DNA of 64,000 nt, taken from Pseudomonadota bacterium (GTDB lineage Bacteria; Chloroflexota; UBA6077; JAJPGT01). The stretch spans positions 62,001 to 126,000 of the forward strand of contig JAJPGT010000096.1 of assembly GCA_021325655.1 (NCBI GenBank), in the 5' to 3' direction. This document shows, in pieces, positions 1 through 6,529 of the stretch (positions are counted from its first letter, which is position 1; every line of letters begins with the position of its first letter). Made by a program: the position numbers and the translations under genes. The notes under the pieces were generated by a model that did not search any database, was not told where the DNA came from, and saw nothing but the letters and a program-made list of their open reading frames with translations.

Positions 1-1251
1 CCAGCGCACCGCTCCCACGGCCACCCAGCGCAGCCCCACCGCACCCAGGAGCGCCAGGCAGAGCTGGGCGACCAGCAGGTAGGCCTCCCAATCTTCCTGA
101 ATGTCGTAGTTGATGGTGAAGACGATCGTCACGCCGGCGGAGCCGAGCAGCGCCCAGAGCAGGGCATACGTTCGGCGACGGGCGAGCTGCCAGACGCCGA
201 GGCCGGCGCACAACAGCAGTAGCGGGGTGAGATCGCCACCGATTACCCGGACAGCGCGTGCGAGCTGCGCCAGCACCGTGCCGAGATCGGACGCGAACAG
301 GCTGCCCTGATACTGGCGGGCAGTGACGTGCGCGATGAAGCGGTCGAGCGTGCGCGGGTCGCCCCAGGGAAACAGCACCCCGGCGCTGGCCCGGAGCGGC
401 AGCGTTAGGTACAGCGCCGGCCCAACCAGCCCGAGGAGCAGCAGCACCGCGACGCCGCCGATGCCCCAGTGGCGCCACTCGCGCCGCCGCGCCAGCAGCA
501 GCGCCAGCGCCGCCGGCCCCAGGAAGATCGCGGTATAGTGAACCGCCATGCCCAGGCCCCAGCAGAGCGCGAACAGCGCCAGCGGCCAGGGCGCACCGAG
601 TAGCGCGCGCGGGCGCGCGGACACGAACCAGCCGAGCAGGGCGGCCAGCGCCAGCGCGTCCAGCGCGACTGCGAGCGGATAGACCTCCGCCTCGGTGGCG
701 AAGCTCCAGATGGTGCTCCCAAAGCCGAACGCGAGCGCGACCGCGCTCGCCGCCGCCGGCGCAATCCAGGGCGCAACAGGCGTCGCCGCCACCGGGGCGT
801 TTGCTGGTCCCGTGCGCCGCTTGCCCGCCCGACTGCGCTGCGCCCCGCCAACGTGCCGCGCCCCGCTCCTCGGGTCTCCAGCGGGCACGGCACTGAGGAC
901 AATGAGCGCGCTCGCGGCGGTGGCGCCCACGGCGAGCGCGCCACACAGGGCTGACAGCAGGTTCACCCGCAGCGCGACGCTGCCGAGCGGCGCCAGCGTG
1001 GCCAGGTGGGCGAGCAGCACCCAGAGTGGCATGCCCGGCGGGTGAGCGATGCCGAACGTCGCCGCCGCCAGGATCAGCTCCCCGCTGTCGGCCCAGCCGA
1101 CGTCCGGCCGAAGGGTTCGCAGGTACACCGCGAGCGCCAGGGCGGCGGCGACCGCCGGAGTCAGCCAGACGAGTGACCCGGAACGAGCGGCGGAGCACAC
1201 CGTTCCTGGCTCCGCGCGCTCGATCGCGCTCCTCGCCGCGGTCTGCACCAT
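1..1251 (-). CDS. DUF2723 (TMEM260-like) multipass membrane protein, C-terminus beyond window
   Basis: Translating the minus strand gives an open frame of about 417 codons that runs off the left edge, so the C-terminal part is missing. The start is ATG at 1251, just after an in-frame stop at 1266-1264; a TACAAT -10 hexamer lies about 32 bases upstream. The protein is a string of Leu/Ala-rich membrane helices. Recognisable DUF2723 landmarks are THPPG-like AHPPGMPLW, the loop WSFATEAEVYPL, the motif GDPRTLDRFIAHVTARQY (with GD replaced by WGD in context) and YDIQEDWEAY. The family is a GT-C-like integral membrane group of uncertain substrate; some eukaryotic members are O-mannosyltransferases. 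No neighbour in the window explains its substrate. Confidence 0.75.
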   Translation of the reverse strand, partial: MVQTAARSAIERAEPGTVCSAARSGSLVWLTPAVAAALALAVYLRTLRPDVGWADSGELILAAATFGIAHPPGMPLWVLLAHLATLAPLGSVALRVNLLSALCGALAVGATAASALIVLSAVPAGDPRSGARHVGGAQRSRAGKRRTGPANAPVAATPVAPWIAPAAASAVALAFGFGSTIWSFATEAEVYPLAVALDALALAALLGWFVSARPRALLGAPWPLALFALCWGLGMAVHYTAIFLGPAALALLLARRREWRHWGIGGVAVLLLLGLVGPALYLTLPLRASAGVLFPWGDPRTLDRFIAHVTARQYQGSLFASDLGTVLAQLARAVRVIGGDLTPLLLLCAGLGVWQLARRRTYALLWALLGSAGVTIVFTINYDIQEDWEAYLLVAQLCLALLGAVGLRWVAVGAVRW

Positions 1252-1382
1252 CCCCCGGTCGCCTCAGTGCCACGTGGCGGGGATTGTAGAGGATCAGGCG
1301 ACGTCCCAGGGCAGCACGGGGTGAGCCTGCCCCGACTCGTGGCGAGCCGCGCTCCAGCGCCACGCTGGACGCCGGCTAGCGA

Positions 1383-2093
1383 CTACCGGCCAGAGGGTGG
1401 GCCGCCACGAATGGGGCCGAGCCAGGCGTGGTACCAGACCTGGCCGGTGCTCACGTTCACCGAGAGCAGGCCGGTGATCTGGCCGTTGCGGGTGATGCAC
1501 AGCGTGTCGTAGCCGGGGAAGGCGTCAAGGTGCTCGGCGGCGCTGCCGGGCTGGTTGGCGTCCAGCCACTGCTGGGCCAGCTCGCGGGCCCGCTCGGGCG
1601 GGATCGTCGTCTGGCCCACCGCGGCAGCCCAGACGGGTGCGTGGCCGTACTTAGTGTTCCAGAGCCTGCCCGGGCCAAACTCCGGGAACACCGCTCCGGT
1701 CTGCTTGTCCGCCAGTAGCTCGAACGCGTAGCCGCCGCTGCTCTGCTCCTTCACCGCCACGTAGAAGTGCTGCTGGAACTCCAGCACCTCATCCAGAGCG
1801 AGGTCGGGGTTGCCCAGCCGGTCCAGGTAGCCCTGGAACGCGGTCTGGGCCTGGTCTGGCGAGGTGATCGGCGTCCCCGTGGCGTACCAGGGGCCTCGGT
1901 ACGTCGCCCAGAGGCCGAACCCCCGGCCCAGCAGCCCCGGGCGCGCCAGCGCCGGCCCGTAGCCCCCCAGCCGGCCCGGGCCCCAGAAACCGAAGCCCGG
2001 CCCAGCCGGGTGGAGCACCGCAGTGAGTGCCCCGAGCACCAGCACCGCCATGAGCAGCCCCAATCCGATCAGGAGATTCGTCCGCATGCTCAT
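1383..2093 (-). CDS. PepSY-like domain membrane-anchored protein
   Basis: 236 residues. The start is the ATG at 2093, preceded by an AGAGG ribosome site; the longer open frame upstream overlaps the SHOCT gene region and is low-complexity. One N-terminal membrane helix (about residues 5-25) is followed by a Gly/Pro/Phe-rich linker and two copies of a PepSY-like fold: one starting near TSPDQAQTAFQGYLDRL and one near IPPERARELAQQWLDAN, each followed by strands such as FELLADKQTGAVFPE and LSVNVSTGQVWYH. PepSY domains are extracytoplasmic and often regulate proteases or accompany two-component systems. It lies downstream of a SHOCT gene and an OmpR/BaeS-type pair on the same strand, consistent with a stress-response cluster. 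The substrate is unknown. Confidence 0.7.
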   Translation of the reverse strand: MSMRTNLLIGLGLLMAVLVLGALTAVLHPAGPGFGFWGPGRLGGYGPALARPGLLGRGFGLWATYRGPWYATGTPITSPDQAQTAFQGYLDRLGNPDLALDEVLEFQQHFYVAVKEQSSGGYAFELLADKQTGAVFPEFGPGRLWNTKYGHAPVWAAAVGQTTIPPERARELAQQWLDANQPGSAAEHLDAFPGYDTLCITRNGQITGLLSVNVSTGQVWYHAWLGPIRGGPPSGR

Positions 2094-2136
2094 GATGTCC
2101 CTCTTTCCGTCACTCGCCCCTCTCGGGCCATGTTTC

Positions 2137-2178
2137 GTTGCCCGGAGCCCCGGCGAGTCTGCTGGGGCTCCGGGCAAC
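2137..2178 (-). other. intercistronic hairpin, perfect 15-bp stem
   Basis: GTTGCCCGGAGCCCC (2137-2151) and its exact reverse complement (2164-2178) enclose a 12-base loop. It starts four bases after the SHOCT stop codon and precedes the PepSY start. No T-run follows on either strand, so it is either a weak terminator or an mRNA-stability/attenuation element separating the two genes. Confidence 0.7.
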
Positions 2179-2181
2179 GGA

Positions 2182-2400
2182 TTAGCTGAGCGCCTTCTTC
2201 GCCTGGGTGTACTCCGCCTCAGTGATCTCACCGCGGGCGAAGCGGCGCTGCAGAATCTCCAGCGCGCTCTCCTCCACCGGCTGCGCGCGGCGGCGGAATA
2301 GCAGGTTGAAACCCCAGACCAGCAGCGCGAGCAGCGCAATCCAGAACAGCAGGTGCAGCAGGCCGAACCCCAGCAGCGGCCAGGGTGCGTATCCCATCAT
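2182..2400 (-). CDS. SHOCT-domain small membrane protein
   Basis: 72 residues. It has a hydrophobic N-terminal helix (about residues 8-34) and a C-terminal SHOCT motif, with EESALEILQRRFARGEITEAEY matching the family pattern of a leucine-rich helix, RxARGEI(T/S) turn and final helix (residues about 42-72). SHOCT is a short oligomerisation module. A GGAGAG ribosome site precedes the ATG. The 110-base gap to the upstream histidine kinase gene probably holds its own promoter. The function of such proteins is not established. Confidence 0.85.
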   Translation of the reverse strand: MMGYAPWPLLGFGLLHLLFWIALLALLVWGFNLLFRRRAQPVEESALEILQRRFARGEITEAEYTQAKKALS

Positions 2401-2510
2401 CGTGCTCTCTCCTCGCTGGGAAGCTCCCAGATCGTTCGTCTTCAGTATCGGTGGGCAGGATCAAGCGCGCCTGAGGGGCTGGATCAAGAAACGATCAAGC
2501 TGGAGCGCGG

Positions 2511-3650
2511 CTAGCGCGCGGCCGGAAGGGTGAAGCTGAAGCAGGCGCCCTGGCCTGGGCCCGGCGACTCCGCCCAGATCCGCCCGCCCATCGTCTCCAC
2601 CAGCGCCCGGGCGATGGCCAGGCCGACGCCGGAGCCACCCAGCGCCCGGCCGCGCGACTTGTCTACTCGGTAGAAGCGCTCGAACAGGTGCGGCAGGTGC
2701 TCGGCGGCGATCCCGATGCCGGTGTCGGAGACGACGAAGCGAACAGCGTCACCGCCCGGCCGCGCCGCCACCCGCACCGATCCGGGAGACGGGGTGTAGC
2801 GCAGGGCGTTGACCAGCAGGTTGGTGAGCACCTGCACCGCCCGGTCGCGGTCGGCCCAGACCGGGGGGAGCCGGTCGGCAACCTCGCTGGTGAGCGCCAG
2901 CCCCTTCTCCTCGAACTGGCCCGCGAGCCGCTCGACCGCGGCGCGCACCAGCTCGCCAGGAGCGACCGCCGCGGGGTGCAGGGGGATCTGCTTCGCCTCA
3001 GCGCGGGAGAGGTCCTGGAGGTCGTCGATGAGCCGCCGCAGCCGGCCGGCCTCGTCGTGCAGCTTGGCCCAGGTGCGCTCGCTCGGCGCGACCACCCCGT
3101 CCAGCAGCCCCTCCAGGTAGCCCTCCAGCGTCGCGACCGGGGTGCGCAGCTCGTGCGCGACGTCGCCGATCAGCTCCAGCCGGCGCCGCTCCGTCGCCTC
3201 CAGCGAGGCGGCGAGCTCGTTGAAGCTCGCAGCCAGGTCGCCGAGCTCGTCGTCCGGACCGGGCGGGACACGCTCGGCGTAGTGCCCGGCGGCCAGCCGC
3301 TGGCTGGCCGCCACCAGGCGCCGGATCGGGCCGACGAGGCGCGCGGTGACGACCAGGCTGGCCCCGGCGGCGATCAGCGCCGCGACCCCAGCCGCCACCA
3401 GCAGCACGCGCGTCAACACGGTGCGAAAGGCGCTGGCTAGCTCCGGATCCGGCGCACCGCCGGGGCGCATGAACGGCGGCATCATCTCGCCAGAGCCCAT
3501 GTGGCCCATCTGGCTGATGAAGAAGGTGAACGCAACGAAGCGGGCGATCAGCAGCAGCGTGACGATGCTGACGACGATAACGACGAGATACGAGACGAAC
3601 AGCTTCCCGCCCAGGCTGCGCCAGCCCCAGCGGCGGCGCGGGGCGGCCAT
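2511..3650 (-). CDS. sensor histidine kinase (BaeS-like) with Met-rich sensor loop
   Basis: 379 residues. Order: short basic N-terminus, TM1 (about 18-45), a short extracytoplasmic loop, TM2 (about 80-105), HAMP (about 105-160), HisKA with the phospho-accepting His in DVAHELRTP (about 165), and HATPase with N-box NLLVNALRYTP, DTGIGI (G1) and GSGVGLAI (G2). The loop holds Met48, His50, Met51, Met56, Met57 and Met61, an arrangement like soft-metal sites. It starts two bases after the response-regulator stop, so the pair is one transcriptional unit. It would phosphorylate the adjacent regulator. A signal of copper, silver or envelope stress is inferred from the loop only. Confidence 0.93.
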   Translation of the reverse strand: MAAPRRRWGWRSLGGKLFVSYLVVIVVSIVTLLLIARFVAFTFFISQMGHMGSGEMMPPFMRPGGAPDPELASAFRTVLTRVLLVAAGVAALIAAGASLVVTARLVGPIRRLVAASQRLAAGHYAERVPPGPDDELGDLAASFNELAASLEATERRRLELIGDVAHELRTPVATLEGYLEGLLDGVVAPSERTWAKLHDEAGRLRRLIDDLQDLSRAEAKQIPLHPAAVAPGELVRAAVERLAGQFEEKGLALTSEVADRLPPVWADRDRAVQVLTNLLVNALRYTPSPGSVRVAARPGGDAVRFVVSDTGIGIAAEHLPHLFERFYRVDKSRGRALGGSGVGLAIARALVETMGGRIWAESPGPGQGACFSFTLPAAR

Positions 3651-3652
3651 CG

Positions 3653-4348
3653 CTACCCGCCTCGCGGCCCGAAGCGGTAGCCGACGCCGCGCACCGTCTC
3701 GATGTAGCGCGGGTGGGCAGCGTCGTCCTCCAGCTTCTTGCGCAGGTTGCCGACGTGGACATCCACCACGTGGTCGTCGTAGTACTCGTTGCCCCAGACG
3801 CGCTCCAGCAGTTGCGCCCGGGTGAAGACCCGGCCGGGGTGGGCGGCGAGCGTCGCCAGCAGCGCGAACTCGCGCGTGGTCAGCGGCACCACCTCGCCGC
3901 GCCGGGTTACTTCATGGCGCAGCTCGTCGAGCACCAGGTCGCCGAATCGACGCGGCGGCAGCTCGGGCTCCGCCGTGCCCACTCCCAGACGCGGCCGGCG
4001 CAGCAGCGCCTTCACCCGCGCGACCAGCTCGCGGGGGCTGAACGGCTTGGTGACATAGTCGTCGGCCCCCACGGACAGCCCGACGATCGTGTCGATCTCC
4101 TCCGCCCGGGCCGTGAGCATCAGCACGTAGGCATCCGAGAACTGCCGCAGCCGCCGGCAGACCTCGATCCCATCCAACCCCGGCAGCATGACGTCCAGGA
4201 CGATCAGGTCGGGATTGCGGGTGCGGGCCAGGGTGAGCGCGGTCGGGCCGTCGGCGGCAGTCAGCACGGTATAGCCCTCCCGCGCCAGGTAGCTCTCGAC
4301 CAGCTCCACCAGGTTCGCCTCGTCGTCCACGACCAGCACGGTGGTCAT
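3653..4348 (-). CDS. OmpR/PhoB-family response regulator
   Basis: 231 residues, the usual length. The receiver domain (1-about 120) has the acidic pair VVDDE, the phospho-acceptor Asp in LDVMLPGLDG, the Thr in LMLTARAE and the Lys in VTKPFSPREL. The winged-helix domain (about 135-230) ends in the canonical VRGVGYRFG. It is the first gene of the regulator-kinase unit and probably also controls the nearby SHOCT and PepSY genes on the same strand. A candidate -10 (TACGAT on the minus strand, 4458-4463) lies upstream. Confidence 0.95.
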   Translation of the reverse strand: MTTVLVVDDEANLVELVESYLAREGYTVLTAADGPTALTLARTRNPDLIVLDVMLPGLDGIEVCRRLRQFSDAYVLMLTARAEEIDTIVGLSVGADDYVTKPFSPRELVARVKALLRRPRLGVGTAEPELPPRRFGDLVLDELRHEVTRRGEVVPLTTREFALLATLAAHPGRVFTRAQLLERVWGNEYYDDHVVDVHVGNLRKKLEDDAAHPRYIETVRGVGYRFGPRGG

Positions 4349-4421
4349 GCCACCCCGTCTCCGCGGAACCCCAGCACCGCTCCTGAGCGCGTTGGGCCAG
4401 CGGCGCCGCTACCCCGAACAT

Positions 4422-4451
4422 GCGCGAGCCCGGATGCAACGGGGCTCGCGC
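4422..4451 (-). terminator. 10-bp hairpin downstream of the sox/mgd operon
   Basis: GCGCGAGCCC (4422-4431) pairs with GGGCTCGCGC (4442-4451) around a 10-base loop, 47 bases past the stop of the last operon gene. No T-run follows, so it may be a Rho-type end or a 5' leader hairpin of the downstream regulator gene. Confidence 0.4.
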
Positions 4452-4497
4452 GGGAGGATCGTACCAGAGAGGACGTGGGACGCTGGCGGAAACGGGT

Positions 4498-5715
4498 TCA
4501 GTGCGACACGGCGGCGGCGGCCTTCTCGCCGACCAGACGGCCGGTCAGGAAGCGCTCCAGCCCGAACGGCTGGATGAGCGGCGGCGGCTGGTTCGTCGCG
4601 ATCAGCTCGGCCACCATCTTCCCGGCGATCGGCCCCGCCTTGAAGCCATAGGTGCCCCAGCCCACGTCCATGACGAAGCCCTTGACGCCCGGCACCTCCC
4701 CGATGATCGGGCTGAAGTCCGGGGTCATGTCGCAGATCCCCGCCCACTGGCGCAGGACGCGCACCTCCTTCAGGCAGGGGAACAGCTCCAGCGTGTGGCG
4801 GGCGGAGCTCTCCAGGAACTGCAGCGTCGAGCGGTTGCTGTAGGAGGTGTATGGGTCGATCTCGGAGCCGATCACCAGCTCGCCGCGGTCAGTCTGGTTG
4901 ACATAGACGTGCAGGTTGGAGGAGACGATCACCTTGTCCAGGAAGGGCTTCAACGGCTCGGTCACTAGCGCTTGGAGCGGGTGGGTGGTGATCGGGAGCC
5001 GCACCCCACCCATCGCCGCCACGGTGCTCGCCCAGCCCGCGGTGGTGTTCACCACCCAGTCCGCCTTCACCACGCCGCGGCTCGTCTCCACCCCGGTGAC
5101 CCGGCCGTTCTCGCGGGTGACCCGGGTCACCTCGGTGAACGGGTGGATGCCCACCCCGGCGCGGTCGGCGCCACGGGCGTAGCCCCACACGACCGCGTCG
5201 TGGCGGATGATCCCGCCGGGCGGATGCAACAGCGCCGCCTGGATCGGGTAGCGCGGGCGGTCGGTGACATCCAGCGCCGGGACGAGCCGCTTGATCTCCT
5301 CGGGATAGATGATGCGGCTGTCGACCCCGAGCATCTGGTTCACCTCGGCGCGGACCCGCAGCCCGTTGACGGCCGAATCGCTGTGGGCGAGCGTGAGGTG
5401 TCCCTGCTGGGAGAACAGGACGTTGTAGCCGATCTCCCGGGAGAGCCCTTCGTACAGCTTGACGCTCTGGTCGTAGAAGGCGACGCCCTCCGGGGTGCGG
5501 TAGTTCGAGCGGATGATGGCCGTGTTGCGCCCGCTCGCCCCGCCGCCCAGGTAGCCCTTGTCGAGCACCGCGACGTCGGTAATCCCGAGCTTGGACAGGT
5601 AGTATGCCGTCGCCAGCCCGTGGACCCCCGCGCCGACGATGACAACGTGATAGCGCGGCTTCAGTGGGCGGGTCGTCCACATCCGCTCGTGGCGGAACAC
5701 TTGCCAGGTCTTCAT
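4498..5715 (-). CDS. soxB: sarcosine oxidase beta-like / N-methylglutamate dehydrogenase MgdA-like FAD subunit
   Basis: 405 residues starting at the ATG at 5715; the open frame upstream is a shadow of soxG. It has an N-terminal Rossmann FAD motif VIVGAGVHGLATAYYL (about 22-37) and the DAO fold throughout. His172, in the motif RHDAV, sits where characterised sarcosine oxidase beta subunits carry covalent FMN. The C-terminal FAD contacts include the stretch around MTPDFSPIIG and WGTYGFKAGP. In the heterotetramer this subunit oxidises the N-methyl group of the amino acid substrate and passes electrons to FMN, while the methylene goes to tetrahydrofolate on the alpha subunit. It is the last gene of the eight-gene operon. 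Sarcosine versus N-methylglutamate cannot be told from sequence alone; the neighbours favour N-methylglutamate. Confidence 0.9.
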   Translation of the reverse strand: MKTWQVFRHERMWTTRPLKPRYHVVIVGAGVHGLATAYYLSKLGITDVAVLDKGYLGGGASGRNTAIIRSNYRTPEGVAFYDQSVKLYEGLSREIGYNVLFSQQGHLTLAHSDSAVNGLRVRAEVNQMLGVDSRIIYPEEIKRLVPALDVTDRPRYPIQAALLHPPGGIIRHDAVVWGYARGADRAGVGIHPFTEVTRVTRENGRVTGVETSRGVVKADWVVNTTAGWASTVAAMGGVRLPITTHPLQALVTEPLKPFLDKVIVSSNLHVYVNQTDRGELVIGSEIDPYTSYSNRSTLQFLESSARHTLELFPCLKEVRVLRQWAGICDMTPDFSPIIGEVPGVKGFVMDVGWGTYGFKAGPIAGKMVAELIATNQPPPLIQPFGLERFLTGRLVGEKAAAAVSH

Positions 5716-5785
5716 CGGGCAACTCCAGACAAGGGGTGAGCGCCGGCACAGGCTCCGACGCAACGGGCAGCGAGGCGGACCTGGC

Positions 5786-6511
5786 TCATGCCGGAGTGCC
5801 TCCGACGGGGACGGCGGCTTCCAGCGCGCGCAGCGCGGCCAGGCCGACCGGAGCAACGTCCAGGTCGTGCCCCGCTTCCAGTAGCCAGTCCCAGACGAAC
5901 TGGGCGTAGTCGCGGGAGACGAAGCACCAGTAGGCCGGGAGGCGCCCGAGGTCGTCGCGCGCGACCAGCGCCTGGACACGGGCGAGCGCGGTCTGGGCAC
6001 AGCGGTGATCTGGGAGCTGGGCGTCGCGGAGATCGAGCGCGGTGCAGCGACGGAGCAGCTCGCGGGCGCGCGGCCCGGCGATGAGCACGCCCGCGTAGCC
6101 GCTGGTGAGGTCGATCACGTGGACGCAGCCGCCCACCCCGGCGGCCGCCCGCTCCAGGCGCTCGCGCAGCTCCCGCTGCCGCTCCGGTGGGACGAGCGCC
6201 AGCGCCTCATCTGCCGCGAGCCGACAGACCCGCGTGCCCTCGTCCGGCGTGGCGACGTGGAGCGGCGACAGGGACAGTCCGGGCCAGGCCGCCTCCAGCA
6301 GCGCCCCGGTACGGCCGCCCCGCGCCGCGATCTTGCCGAGCGGGGTCATGTCCACCAGCCCCACGGCCGCGCGCAACGTCTGCGTCTCCTGCTCCACCCC
6401 GACGTAGCTCTCTGGCCGCTGCCAGCCGGCCTCGTCCACCAGCGTCGCCCCGCGCAGCAGGTGCAGATGGTGCAGCGGCGACAGCCGCGCTGGCCGGTTC
6501 GTCGATGCCAT
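5786..6511 (-). CDS. soxG: sarcosine oxidase gamma-like subunit (GcvT-related, MgdD-like)
   Basis: 241 residues with a GGAGAG ribosome site before the ATG. It resembles a shortened aminomethyltransferase fold: an N-terminal segment with VGLVDMTPLGKI, and a middle with DLTSGYAGVLIAGPRARELLRRC, the same pattern found in the C-terminal half of the neighbouring alpha subunit. Gamma subunits are structural in the heterotetramer. It lies 18 bases after the alpha gene and 70 bases before the beta gene. It is somewhat longer than typical gamma subunits (about 200 residues), with an unusually well-kept GcvT pattern. Confidence 0.85.
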   Translation of the reverse strand: MASTNRPARLSPLHHLHLLRGATLVDEAGWQRPESYVGVEQETQTLRAAVGLVDMTPLGKIAARGGRTGALLEAAWPGLSLSPLHVATPDEGTRVCRLAADEALALVPPERQRELRERLERAAAGVGGCVHVIDLTSGYAGVLIAGPRARELLRRCTALDLRDAQLPDHRCAQTALARVQALVARDDLGRLPAYWCFVSRDYAQFVWDWLLEAGHDLDVAPVGLAALRALEAAVPVGGTPA

Positions 6512-6529
6512 CGTTCTCTCCTCCTGCCC

